NCBI RefSeq assembly: GCF_000010665.1
Contig: NC_012796.1
Location: 2,695,501 to 2,759,500 of the forward strand
Direction: 5' to 3'
Origin: Solidesulfovibrio magneticus RS-1
Lineage (GTDB): Bacteria > Desulfobacterota > Desulfovibrionia > Desulfovibrionales > Desulfovibrionaceae
DNA: 64,000 nucleotides
Position numbers and translations under genes: made by a program. Of the stretch, positions 17,387 through 25,672 are shown piece by piece; the first letter of the stretch is position 1; every line of letters starts with the position of its first letter. Under the pieces are notes generated by a model, which saw only the letters and a list, made by a program, of their open reading frames with translations, searched no databases and was not told where the DNA came from.

Positions 17387-18396
17387 GCCAGTCCTCCGCT
17401 CAGGATCACCCGCGCCTCATGGACGAGGCGCTTGCGGTAGTTCGCGTCCAGCCAGCCGTTGCGGGCGATGCGCAACAGCGTCAGCCCCAGATGAAACGGC
17501 AGCCGGCCGGACAGGGAGGCAAAGGTGCGCTCCCGATCCGGAAAATGGCCGGCGTATTCCCAGAGGAAATGGCCGATGAAAGGCTCGGCCCGGTCGATAT
17601 CGCCGGTCATTTGCAGGAAACAGTGCTTGAGTTCACCGCACAGCCGCCCCACGTCATAGACCCGGTCGTCGCGGTGCATGCGCTCCAGATCGATGGCGTA
17701 GACCGCCTGGCCCCGGCCGAACAGGAAATTGGACGGCGTGGCGTCGCCGTGCACCGCCACCTGGACGTCCTGCCAGTGTTGGGGCCGGACGGCGTAGGCA
17801 TGGCCGAGTTCGTAGAGCCGCGCGGCCCGGCGCTCGGAAAGGCCGCCATGGGCGGCGAGATAGCCCACCACCCGGTCAAAGTAGCCCTGGGTGCGGTTAA
17901 AATCCACCCGTTCGGGACCGGCGGCGGCGTTATGCAGCCGGGCGAAAAAGCGGGCCAGACCGGAAAGCTTGCGAAAAAGCCGGTCACCCCTCCCGGCCGT
18001 GGCGGCGGCGGCGACAATGGCGTCGAGCTGTTCGCCGGCCAGGTGTTCGACCACCAGCAGGTCGCCCAGGTCCTCACGCACGCCCAGGGGCCGGGCGACG
18101 TAGTCCGGCGGCGCATCCAGGCCCAGATTGCGGGCGTATTCCAGGCTGCGACGTTCGTTTTCGGCGGATTGGGGCGCGTTGCTGCCGTTCAGGCCCCGGG
18201 CGCGGCCGTAAAACTTGCCCACGACCCGGACTTCGGTCCATTTGTCCTCATAGAGGTAGACGGCGCTTTCGGCCGAGACGCGGTAGACCCGGAAACGGGG
18301 TTCCTGCCCGGCCTGGACAAGTTGCGGCAAAATGGCGTCGCGCAAGTAGCCATGAAGCGGATCGGTGGTGGCGAGGTGTCCGAGATACTCACGCAT
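17383..18396 (-). CDS. Aminoglycoside phosphotransferase-family (kinase-fold) protein
   Basis: The 337-residue protein has the APH/choline-kinase fold. The catalytic loop is VAVHGDATPSNFLFGRG (Asp base and Asn) and the metal-binding segment is YAIDLERMHRDDRVYDVGRLCGEL. The N-lobe shows VVGKFYGRARG with a plausible ATP-site Lys. It probably phosphorylates a small sugar or amino-alcohol rather than an antibiotic. It is coupled by a 4-nt overlap to the HAD gene, so a kinase/phosphatase pair acting on the same metabolite is plausible. The start was set at the ATG at 18396; a TTG three codons upstream is an alternative and neither has a good ribosome binding site. Confidence 0.82.
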   Translation of the reverse strand: MREYLGHLATTDPLHGYLRDAILPQLVQAGQEPRFRVYRVSAESAVYLYEDKWTEVRVVGKFYGRARGLNGSNAPQSAENERRSLEYARNLGLDAPPDYVARPLGVREDLGDLLVVEHLAGEQLDAIVAAAATAGRGDRLFRKLSGLARFFARLHNAAAGPERVDFNRTQGYFDRVVGYLAAHGGLSERRAARLYELGHAYAVRPQHWQDVQVAVHGDATPSNFLFGRGQAVYAIDLERMHRDDRVYDVGRLCGELKHCFLQMTGDIDRAEPFIGHFLWEYAGHFPDRERTFASLSGRLPFHLGLTLLRIARNGWLDANYRKRLVHEARVILSGGLA

Positions 18397-18484
18397 GGGC
18401 GACAACTTTGCAGGCTTATGCTACATTTTTGTGGTTCTGTATCATATTGACGCAGGCACCAGCGTGTATAACCATGGTTAACCT

Positions 18485-18958
18485 ATGCCAACACTTGCCG
18501 CTTGCAAATACCCCGCCGCGTTATTTCCTCGCGCTCCGGCGAATCCGGCCTACTTTCGTGAATTGCCAAACAATCCCGGACCTCAACAGACACCTGGGGA
18601 AGACAGGCGGTCGGAACCGACAACGGGGGACCACGGTTCGCGCCTGGTCTGCGCCGCCTGCCGGCTCATGATTACGGCCCCTTCCTGGCGCGTAGCCGTG
18701 GCCGGCTCCCACCGCCATGTTTTTGCCAATCCCCTGGGTCATGTCTTTGAGATCGGTTGTTTTGCCGCTGCCCCAGGTTGCGCCGCCGTGGGATCACCGA
18801 CGTCCGACTTCTCCTGGTTTCCCGGGACGCTCTGGCAAGTCGCCGTCTGCGTCGCCTGCGGCCTGCATCTGGGCTGGCGCTATGTCCAAACCGACGGAGG
18901 CACGTTTTTCGGGCTGATTCTCGACCGCCTGCACCAGACGCCGGAAAACTTGGCCTGA
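18485..18958 (+). CDS. CULT-domain (cereblon-like) protein 1
   Basis: The C-terminal 105 residues of this 157-residue protein match the CULT domain, the cereblon fold that binds thalidomide-type and cyclic imide ligands. Zinc is held by CAAC (Cys56/Cys59) and CVAC (Cys122/Cys125). The aromatic cage is complete: Trp111 in SWFPG, Trp117 and Trp131 in HLGWRY. Other family marks are SHRHVFANPLGHVFEIGCF and FFGLILDRL. The first 50 residues are Pro-rich and may not all be translated, since no ribosome binding site supports the ATG at 18485. A second CULT gene follows 146 nt later. The natural ligand is unknown. Confidence 0.8.
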   Translation: MPTLAACKYPAALFPRAPANPAYFRELPNNPGPQQTPGEDRRSEPTTGDHGSRLVCAACRLMITAPSWRVAVAGSHRHVFANPLGHVFEIGCFAAAPGCAAVGSPTSDFSWFPGTLWQVAVCVACGLHLGWRYVQTDGGTFFGLILDRLHQTPENLA

Positions 18959-19104
18959 ATCCTGCATAATAAATTCCAACGGAGCACGGCTTGCCAGGCA
19001 GGCAGGACACCCTATTTAAACTTGACTTTTTCGGTAGGAAAATGTTGTCTCCCAACCCTGCAACGCGGACGGATGTCAAGTTCCCGCCGCCCGGAGGGAT
19101 CGAT

Positions 19105-19554
19105 ATGAACCACCTGACCCTTATCCCCACAACCCCGCCCATCAGCCTCACCTGGGCTGATGACGCGGACGACAAGGACACCGTCGTGAAATCCGTTTTC
19201 GACAACCCGATTTTGGCCGGCGCCGACCGCATGGTCTGCGCCCACTGCGGCGAGGATGTCACCCGAGGCAGCCTGCGCATCGCCGTCAATGGTTCCCATC
19301 GCCATCTCATGCCCACAGCCCACGGCATCGATCAGGAGATGGGCTGTTTTTCCCTGGCTCCTGGCTGCATGACCGCCGGTCATTTCGCCATGGATTTCGG
19401 CCTGGGTGAGGACGGCTTCTGGCAGATGGCCCTTTGCGCCTCGTGCGGCAACCATCTGGGCTGGCATCATGAAAAGGCCGACGGCATGGGCTTCTACGGC
19501 CTGATCCTCGACCATCTGGCCCCGGCCGCCGATGTCGACAAGGACGCCGCCTAA
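19105..19554 (+). CDS. CULT-domain (cereblon-like) protein 2, altered cage
   Basis: This 149-residue paralogue of the preceding gene keeps the zinc cysteines (CAHC at 45-48, CASC at 111-114), the GSHRHLMPTAHGIDQEMGCF block and the last two cage tryptophans (Trp106, Trp120). The first cage Trp is missing: the SWFPG loop is replaced by DFGLGEDG, with Leu or Gly at the equivalent position. It should therefore bind a different ligand or bind weakly. GGAGGG lies 6 nt before the ATG, which sets the start. The acidic N-terminus (residues 17-30) has no counterpart in copy 1. The tandem pair probably arose by duplication. Confidence 0.8.
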   Translation: MNHLTLIPTTPPISLTWADDADDKDTVVKSVFDNPILAGADRMVCAHCGEDVTRGSLRIAVNGSHRHLMPTAHGIDQEMGCFSLAPGCMTAGHFAMDFGLGEDGFWQMALCASCGNHLGWHHEKADGMGFYGLILDHLAPAADVDKDAA

Positions 19555-19891
19555 CGGGAGGTCCTTGCCGGCAAGAACAACCGCATCGCGTTATCCCGGA
19601 GTACCCCGCTCGGCTCCCTTGAGGCGGTTACCCCAGAACGTCTCGCCCCCGCAGCTCCTTCGCTCCAGACGCCGCTGCATCACAAGGCTCGTTATGCCCT
19701 TCGCCGCGAAAGCCTCCCAGCCGGAGGCTTTCCGCCCCGGAGGTCATGCTCCTCAATCCACGATTGTGCGACTGCCAGACAACGTCATGCCTCCGCCGCA
19801 TTCCAGTCGGACCGCAGACGCGAAGCCGCGACACACGCCTTGCGACCGCAAACCCCAAACCGTCGGTGGCTTTCGGCCAAACCCAGGGCAC
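19555..19891. other. Intergenic region after the CULT genes
   Basis: About 340 nt without a supported gene. A perfect 10-bp inverted repeat at 19708-19732 (GAAAGCCTCC / GGAGGCTTTC) could end the CULT transcript. Nothing else stands out. Confidence 0.5.
19708..19732. terminator. Hairpin downstream of CULT gene 2
   Basis: A 10-bp perfect inverted repeat with a CAGCC loop. It has no T-run on the plus strand, so termination is possible but unproven. Confidence 0.4.
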
Positions 19892-19922
19892 AAAAAAAGC
19901 CGGGAGCTCGAAAGCCCCCGGC
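19892..19922 (-). terminator. Terminator of the 80-residue gene
   Basis: On the minus strand a GCCGGGGG...CTCCCGGC hairpin is followed by seven T (19892-19898). It lies 30 nt after the stop of the small gene at 19952. Confidence 0.85.
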
Positions 19923-19951
19923 CGGAATGGTCTTCTTCGTCGTCGCCTGCC

Positions 19952-20194
19952 TTAGGCGACGCTCACCGTGATCACGTCCTCGAACTCGGCCGTCACCTTG
20001 AAGCTCTTGCCGCCGGCTTCGACGAAATAGTCGTTGCCCGGAAAGAGTTGGACATTGGCGCAAAAAGCGTCGCCCACATAGATGTCCTTGGCTTCACCGT
20101 TGGTCTCGAAGCGGATGGTGGTGCCGTCGCTTAAGGTCACCATCTCTTCATGATTGATGCTCTTGGGAAGGTCGGCTTCGGTGTAGTTGCTCAT
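19952..20194 (-). CDS. Hypothetical 80-residue protein
   Basis: A small acidic protein, mostly predicted beta strands: MVTLSDGTTIRFETNGEAKDIYVGDAFCANVQLFPGNDYFVEAGG and a closing FKVTAEFEDVITVSVA. No family is recognised. GGAGAG lies 5 nt before the ATG, codon use matches the host, and a clean terminator follows, so the gene is very probably real. It lies 114 nt downstream of the deoxyhypusine-synthase-like gene on the same strand and may be its own unit. No function is proposed. Confidence 0.7.
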   Translation of the reverse strand: MSNYTEADLPKSINHEEMVTLSDGTTIRFETNGEAKDIYVGDAFCANVQLFPGNDYFVEAGGKSFKVTAEFEDVITVSVA

Positions 20195-20308
20195 AACGCT
20201 CTCCAGGTTTGGCGATTATAAGGCCTGCCCGCTCGCGACGGGCCGATAACCGGGATATTTGTTTTGAACCTACGCCCGTTTGCGCCGAAAGCAAAGTCGT
20301 TTCGACAT

Positions 20309-21280
20309 TTACCAGCCTAAAACATACGCAAAAATGAGCGGCGCGACGATGGAGGCGTCGGAGTTGATCATGAACCGGGGGGTGTCGATGTCGAGCTTGC
20401 CCCAGGTGATCTTCTCGTTGGGCACAGCACCCGAGTAGGAGCCGTAGGAGGTGGTGGAGTCGCCGATCTGGGCGAAGTAGGCCCAGAAAGGCGTGTCTTC
20501 CAGCTCCAGGTCCTGGATCAGCATGGGCACGACGCAAATGGGGAAGTCGGCCGCGATGCCGCCGCCGATCTGGAAAAAGCCGATGGGCGTGCCGGCCTTG
20601 CCCTGCTCGGTGTACCACTTGGCCAGCACTTCCATCTGTTCGGTGCCGGTGCGGATGGCGTTGTGGCTTTTCACGTGGCCCTGCATGACCTCGGCGCAAA
20701 AGATGTTGCCCAGGGTGCTGTCTTCAAAGCCCGGGGAGTAGATGGTCAGGCCCTTTTCCTTGGCAGCCAACACCCAGGAATGTTCCTCGGGGATCTGGAA
20801 GAACTGGGCGATGTCGGGCTGATCCAGCAGCGCGTACATGTATTCGTAGGGGAACTTGGGTTCGCCGGCTTCGGCCGCGGCAGCCCACAGCTTGGAGATG
20901 CGGCGCTGGACCTGGCGCAGGACGCCTTCCGGAATGCAGGTATCGGTGACGCGGTTGAACCCCTGGTCGTACAGCGCCTTTTCCGCCTCGGGCGACAGGT
21001 CGCGGTACTCGGGCACCATCTTGTATTCGTTGTGGTTGAAGAGGTTGAACAGGTCCTCTTCAAGGTTGGCGGCGGTGCAGCTGATGGCGTGGACCTTGTC
21101 CTGGCGGATCATCTCGGCCAGGGAAATGCCCAGTTCGCAGGTGCTCATGGCGCCGGCCATGGTGAGAAACATCTTGCCGCCGCGCCCCAGCAGATCGTTC
21201 CAGGCCTTGGCGGCGTCCAGGGTCTCGCGGGCGTTGAAGTGGCGGAAATTGGTTTCCATGAAACGGGATATGGAAGACAT
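20309..21280 (-). CDS. Deoxyhypusine synthase-like protein
   Basis: This 323-residue protein belongs to the deoxyhypusine synthase family of NAD-dependent spermidine-cleaving enzymes. The NAD-site segment GRGGKMFLTMAGAMSTCELG lies at residues 32-51. The C-terminal catalytic region ITWGKLDIDTPRF keeps the Lys (residue 295) that forms the enzyme-butylamine intermediate in eukaryotic DHS, followed by SDASIVAPLIFAYVL. Bacteria lack eIF5A, so the acceptor is more likely putrescine (homospermidine formation) or another amine. AAGGAG lies 5 nt before the ATG. The start is 14 nt from the stop of the phosphodiesterase gene, so it is probably the last gene of the dxs unit. Confidence 0.85.
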   Translation of the reverse strand: MSSISRFMETNFRHFNARETLDAAKAWNDLLGRGGKMFLTMAGAMSTCELGISLAEMIRQDKVHAISCTAANLEEDLFNLFNHNEYKMVPEYRDLSPEAEKALYDQGFNRVTDTCIPEGVLRQVQRRISKLWAAAAEAGEPKFPYEYMYALLDQPDIAQFFQIPEEHSWVLAAKEKGLTIYSPGFEDSTLGNIFCAEVMQGHVKSHNAIRTGTEQMEVLAKWYTEQGKAGTPIGFFQIGGGIAADFPICVVPMLIQDLELEDTPFWAYFAQIGDSTTSYGSYSGAVPNEKITWGKLDIDTPRFMINSDASIVAPLIFAYVLGW

Positions 21281-21294
21281 TGCGGCTCCTTGGG

Positions 21295-22098
21295 TTATTC
21301 CTGGGCGGAAGCGACGCTCCCGCGTCCTTCCTGCTCCGTTGCGGCGTCCGGGGAAGGGGGCAAAAAGCCCTCGAAAACAATGTTGTCCCCATGGCGCAAG
21401 GCTTCGACCATATCCTCTCTCGCGCGCACCGTCCAGAGCAGAACCGGCAGCCCGAGCCGCCGAAAAAGGGCCGGCATCAAACGCGGCAGCCCCCACCAGC
21501 CGTAAGCCAGACAGTGCGGCAGGGCCACGGCGGCATGAAGCAGGTTGGCATAGACAAAACGCTTGACGCGTCCCATGTCCGTGGCCTTGTCGAAATCGCA
21601 AGAGATCAGGCAACGCGGGAGATCAGGACGCAGGGCGGCCATGCGGGCCAGGGAAAAGGGATCGAACGAAGCGGCCAGGACATGGCCGGCGTAACCGTCC
21701 AGCATACCGGCCACGGCCGGTTCCAGCCGCCCCGGTCGGCTGTCGCCTTTAAGCTCCACATAAAGCGGCACGCGGCCGGCGCAACGGGTGAGCAGTTCGC
21801 GCAACAGTGGCGGACGCTCGTCCGTGCCCGCAAGGCGCAGCTCCCGGAGGTCGGGGGTCCGCAAATCCTCGATCCGGCCAGCGCGGCCGGTCAGCCGCGT
21901 CAGGTCTGCGTCGTGAAAGACCACCACCTCGCCGTCGGCCAGCAGGCGCACGTCGCACTCGATGCCGTAACCGGCGGTTATGGCGGCGTCAAAGGCGGCC
22001 AGGGAGTTCTCCGGCCCGGTGTCCGGTCCGTGGAGTCCCCGATGGGCAAAGGGAACGGCCTTGACCCAATCGATGCAGAGGCGCGAAAGAATCGGCAA
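21295..22098 (-). CDS. Glycerophosphodiester phosphodiesterase family protein
   Basis: The 267-residue TIM-barrel enzyme hydrolyses glycerophosphodiesters to glycerol-3-phosphate and an alcohol. Key residues are in FAHRGLHGPDTGPENSLAAF (first catalytic His and metal Glu), IECDVRLLADGEVVVFHDADL (second His) and LYVELKGD. There is no signal peptide, so it should be cytosolic. The start is uncertain: no ATG lies between the dxs stop and the HRG motif, and the best choice is the TTG at 22098, 22 nt after dxs. It is probably in one transcript with dxs. Family members vary in substrate. Confidence 0.85.
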   Translation of the reverse strand: MPILSRLCIDWVKAVPFAHRGLHGPDTGPENSLAAFDAAITAGYGIECDVRLLADGEVVVFHDADLTRLTGRAGRIEDLRTPDLRELRLAGTDERPPLLRELLTRCAGRVPLYVELKGDSRPGRLEPAVAGMLDGYAGHVLAASFDPFSLARMAALRPDLPRCLISCDFDKATDMGRVKRFVYANLLHAAVALPHCLAYGWWGLPRLMPALFRRLGLPVLLWTVRAREDMVEALRHGDNIVFEGFLPPSPDAATEQEGRGSVASAQE

Positions 22099-22120
22099 TT
22101 CGCCGTCCCGGCCGACCCGG

Positions 22121-24022
22121 CTACAACTGGAGCAGCCCAGCAAGGGCGGCCTCGATGCCCGGCTGGTCGATGCCGCAAAGGGCGCGCAGGGCCTTTTGGG
22201 AGCCATGCTCCACAAAGCCGTCGGGCAGGCCCAGGCGCTTGATCGTGAGGTCGGCCAGCGCCCCGGCGTCGGACATGGCCTCGACCACGGCCGAGCCAAA
22301 GCCCCCTTCCAGCACGTTTTCCTCCACCGTCAGCCAGCGTTTGTGGGTCTTGGCCAGCTCCAGCAGTTGGGCCAGGGGCAGGGGCTTGATGAAGCGGGCG
22401 TTAAAAACCGCAACCTGCCTGCCTGTGCGGGCGGCCAAAGCGTCGGCGGCGGCCACGGCCGGCATGACCCGGCTGCCGATGGCGACGACAAGGCCGTCGC
22501 AGCCCTCGCGCACAAGTTTCCCCTGGCCGATGGGCAGGGGCTCGGCCTTGTCCGGCACGGGCAGGCCCACGCCGGCCCCGCGCGGATAGCGGATGGCGGT
22601 CGCGCCGGGATGAGCCAGGGCCGTGGCCAGCATGGCCGGCAGTTCGGCCTCGTTGCCCGGGGCCATGCAGACGAGATTTGGTATGTGGCGCAGATAGGAA
22701 ATGTCGAAAGCCCCGTGGTGGGTGGCCCCGTCCTCGCCGACGAGACCCGCCCGGTCGAGGCAGAAGACCACGGGGAGGTCCTGGAGGCAGACGTCATGGA
22801 CAATCTGGTCGTAGGAACGCTGCAGGAAGGTGGAATAGATGGCGACCACCGGCCGAAATCCGGCCATGGCCAGGCCAGCGGCGAAGGTGACGGCGTGTTG
22901 TTCGCAGATGCCGACGTCGACGAACTGGTCGGGCAGCTCGGTGGCGAACTGCGACACCCCCGTGCCTTCGGGCATGGCGGCGGTGATGGCCATGACGCGC
23001 TTGTCGGCCTTGGCGGCGGCAAGTAGCGCTTCGCCAAAGACCTGGGTGTAGCTCGGCGGGCAGACCCCGGCCTTTTCCACCAGCCCGGTCTCGGGCTCGA
23101 AGCAGCCCACGCCGTGAAAATAGGTGGGATTGGACTCAGCCGGCTCGTAGCCCCGCCCTTTCTTGGTCAGCACGTGGACCAGCACCGGGCCTTCGATGTC
23201 CTTGACTTCCTTGAAGACCTCGATGAGCCGCTCGGTGTTGTGCCCGTCGATGGGGCCAAGGTAGTTGAAGCGGAAGGCTTCAAACAACATGCCGGGCGTG
23301 AAAAAGCTTTTAAACGACTCCTCGCCGCGCCGGACATAGCCCATGAGGTCGCCGCCGTAAGGCAGCGAACCGATCCAACTTTCCATGTCCTTTTTGAGGC
23401 GTTTGACCCAGCGCTGGTTGAGCTTGCGGCTCAGAAACAGCGAAAGCGCGCCGACGTTTTTGGAGATGGACATCTCGTTGTCGTTAAGTACGACAATGAG
23501 CCGCCCGCCCCAGCCGCCGGCCTGGTTGAGGCCTTCGTAGGCCAGCCCGGCGGTCATGGAGCCGTCGCCGATAATGGCGATGACGTCGTGGTCCTCGCCC
23601 TTGCGGTCCCGGGCCATGGCCAGGCCCAGGGCCGCGGAAATGGACGTACTCGAGTGGCCGACGCCGAAATGGTCAAAGGGGCTTTCGGCCGGACGCGGAA
23701 AGCCGCTGACGCCGCCCATGGTGCGCAGGGTATGGAACTCTTCCTGGCGGCCGGTGAGGATCTTGTAGGCATAGGCCTGATGCCCCACGTCCCAGACGAG
23801 CTTGTCGTGCCCGGGATCGAAGGCGGCAAGGAGCGCCAGCGTCAACTCCACGACGCCCAGCGACGGGGCCAGATGACCGCCGTTCATGGACACCGTGCCG
23901 ATGATGACCTGCCGGATTTCCTCGGCCAGCACGGTGCGTTCCTCGGCGGAAAGCCCCGCCACGTCGTGGGGATGCTTGATGCGGGTCAGGATGCGCAGGG
24001 CCGCGTCGCTCATTGCCGTCAT
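22121..24022 (-). CDS. dxs: 1-deoxy-D-xylulose-5-phosphate synthase
   Basis: This 633-residue thiamine diphosphate enzyme joins pyruvate and glyceraldehyde-3-phosphate, the first step of the MEP isoprenoid pathway. The N-terminal domain shows HLAPSLGVVELTLAL, GHQAYAYKILTGR, the TPP motif IIGDGSMTAGLAYEGLN and LNDNEMSISKNVGALS. The middle domain has GLVGEDGATHHGAFD, and a C-terminal transketolase domain closes the protein. Length fits the family (about 620-640). AAGGA lies 9 nt before the ATG; a second Met at residue 4 is possible. It lies in a minus-strand run with ispA upstream, the usual arrangement. Confidence 0.97.
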   Translation of the reverse strand: MTAMSDAALRILTRIKHPHDVAGLSAEERTVLAEEIRQVIIGTVSMNGGHLAPSLGVVELTLALLAAFDPGHDKLVWDVGHQAYAYKILTGRQEEFHTLRTMGGVSGFPRPAESPFDHFGVGHSSTSISAALGLAMARDRKGEDHDVIAIIGDGSMTAGLAYEGLNQAGGWGGRLIVVLNDNEMSISKNVGALSLFLSRKLNQRWVKRLKKDMESWIGSLPYGGDLMGYVRRGEESFKSFFTPGMLFEAFRFNYLGPIDGHNTERLIEVFKEVKDIEGPVLVHVLTKKGRGYEPAESNPTYFHGVGCFEPETGLVEKAGVCPPSYTQVFGEALLAAAKADKRVMAITAAMPEGTGVSQFATELPDQFVDVGICEQHAVTFAAGLAMAGFRPVVAIYSTFLQRSYDQIVHDVCLQDLPVVFCLDRAGLVGEDGATHHGAFDISYLRHIPNLVCMAPGNEAELPAMLATALAHPGATAIRYPRGAGVGLPVPDKAEPLPIGQGKLVREGCDGLVVAIGSRVMPAVAAADALAARTGRQVAVFNARFIKPLPLAQLLELAKTHKRWLTVEENVLEGGFGSAVVEAMSDAGALADLTIKRLGLPDGFVEHGSQKALRALCGIDQPGIEAALAGLLQL

Positions 24023-24106
24023 GTGGTCGTATCCTTGTGGTTCGCGCCGGAAAGCCGATCGGCGCGCCCTGGGGTCTCGTTATCAAGGCGCGGGCAGGCG
24101 CCCGGG

Positions 24107-24736
24107 CTACCATTTGTCGCGATGCACGCGGTCGGCCCGATAACGATCCACCGGGGCCGGGGTCTCGGCCGGATGGCCGATGACAAGCAGGGCCATGGCC
24201 GTCACTGTATCGGGCAGGGACAACAGCTTGCCAAAGGCCTCTACCCGCTCGGGCAGCGGATAAATGCCGGTCCAGACCGCGCCCAGGCCCAGGGCGTGGG
24301 AGGCCAGCAGCATGTTCTCGGCACAGGCCGAACAGTCCTGCACCCAATAGCCGCCGCACTTGTCCAGGGAAATGTCGCCAGCAACCAAGATGGAGACCGG
24401 AGCGTTCTTGGCATAGGCGGCGTAGGGGTTGATGCCGCCGATTTTTTCCAACACGGCCTTGTCGCGGATGACCACGAACTGCCAGGGCTGCTCGTTACAG
24501 GCCGAAGGGGCCTGCATGCCGCAGCGAAGAATGGTCTCCACTGCCGCGTCGTCCACCGGGTCAGGTTTGAAGGCCCGGACACTGCGCCGGGTCTTGATGG
24601 CAGCCAGGCAATCCATGCCGCCCCCTCCCGGCCCGCCCTGGGCCATGGCCCGGCCAGGCAAAAACACCGTCGGAATCAGGCCGGCCAGAAGGCCAAGTAC
24701 CGTCCGCCTCGCCACCCCTATCTTGTCGCGCGACAT
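24107..24736 (-). CDS. Exported nitroreductase family protein
   Basis: This 209-residue flavoprotein has the nitroreductase fold: AIKTRRSVRAFKPDPV at the FMN site, MQAPSACNEQPWQFVVI, and GLGAVWTGIYPLPERV near the C-terminus. An N-terminal extension ARRTVLGLLAGLIPTVFLPGRAMA looks like a twin-arginine signal, so the enzyme would be exported folded with FMN. Export is uncommon in this family. GGGGAAC precedes the chosen ATG. It lies between ispA and dxs but has no known link to isoprenoids. Substrate unknown. Confidence 0.85.
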   Translation of the reverse strand: MSRDKIGVARRTVLGLLAGLIPTVFLPGRAMAQGGPGGGGMDCLAAIKTRRSVRAFKPDPVDDAAVETILRCGMQAPSACNEQPWQFVVIRDKAVLEKIGGINPYAAYAKNAPVSILVAGDISLDKCGGYWVQDCSACAENMLLASHALGLGAVWTGIYPLPERVEAFGKLLSLPDTVTAMALLVIGHPAETPAPVDRYRADRVHRDKW

Positions 24737-24772
24737 GTGGTGTTCCCCTTCCCCGATCTGCAAAACCGGGAG

Positions 24773-25672
24773 CTATTGCACCCGGACCACGATATAGCGG
24801 GCCAGGTCCCGTAAAAACTCAGCCGCTTCACCGGCATAGGGCTCAATGGCGGCAATGGCGGCGGCCACGCGTTCCTCGGCCAGCCGCCGGCTTTCGTCAA
24901 GGCCGATCATGGAAGGATAGGTGTTTTTGCCCTGCTCCCGGTCGCTACCCACGGGTTTGCCCAGGGTCGCGGCGTCGCCGATCTCATCAAGGATGTCGTC
25001 AACGATCTGGAAGGCCGCGCCCACGGCCTCGCCGTATTCCCGGGCCCGGGCCACGCCCTCCTCGCCCGCGCCGGCCAATATCGCGCCGCACACGCAGGAA
25101 GCGGTCAAAAGCGCGCCGGTTTTCAGGGCCTGCATCCGGGCCAGCTCGGCCAGGGTCACGCCTTCCCGGGCGGTGTAGTCCATATCGAGGACCTGGCCGC
25201 CCACCATGCCGGCCGCCCCAGCCGCCTTGGCCGCCTCGGCCAGGGCCGGCAACACCAGCTCGGCCGCTACTCCCGGCCAGACCCGGCCCATGCAGCCGAA
25301 GGCTTCGGTCAAAAGCGCGTCCCCGGCCAGGATGGCCCCGGCCTCGCCAAAAACTTTGTGGTTGGACGGCCGACCCCGGCGCAGGTCGTCGTCGTCCATG
25401 GCCGGCAGGTCGTCATGGATGAGCGAATAGGTGTGGATGATCTCGAAGCCGGCGGCAAAGGGCATGACCCTGGCCCGATCGGCGTCAAAAAGCTCGGCGA
25501 AAACGAGACACAGGACCGGGCGCAGCCGCTTGCCGCCGGCCAACAACGAATATTCCATGGCGGCCAGCAGATTCTCCGGCACGCCGCGCTCGCGCATCCG
25601 CGCGCCGAAGCGCTCGCGGAGATACACTTCCACCTCGCCGGCCATCACGGCCAACCGTTCCTTCACCGTCAC
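24773..25672 (-). CDS. ispA: Polyprenyl (farnesyl-type) diphosphate synthase
   Basis: The 299-residue enzyme elongates allylic diphosphates with isopentenyl diphosphate. The first aspartate-rich motif is DDLPAMDDDDLRRG (about residues 84-97), the second is DDILDEIGD, and GGKRLRPVL forms the diphosphate site. Length and motif spacing fit bacterial farnesyl diphosphate synthases of the IspA type, although the product length cannot be fixed from sequence alone. Its ATG overlaps the xseB stop by 4 nt, the conserved xseB-ispA arrangement. It supplies precursors downstream of the MEP genes dxs and ispG in this window. Confidence 0.94.
   Translation of the reverse strand: MTVKERLAVMAGEVEVYLRERFGARMRERGVPENLLAAMEYSLLAGGKRLRPVLCLVFAELFDADRARVMPFAAGFEIIHTYSLIHDDLPAMDDDDLRRGRPSNHKVFGEAGAILAGDALLTEAFGCMGRVWPGVAAELVLPALAEAAKAAGAAGMVGGQVLDMDYTAREGVTLAELARMQALKTGALLTASCVCGAILAGAGEEGVARAREYGEAVGAAFQIVDDILDEIGDAATLGKPVGSDREQGKNTYPSMIGLDESRRLAEERVAAAIAAIEPYAGEAAEFLRDLARYIVVRVQ

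Noticed and set aside
23114-24814. Plus-strand open frame of over 500 codons across dxs and the nitroreductase
   Set aside because: It is antisense to two well-supported genes and its translation shows no family motif; long antisense frames are common in high-GC DNA.
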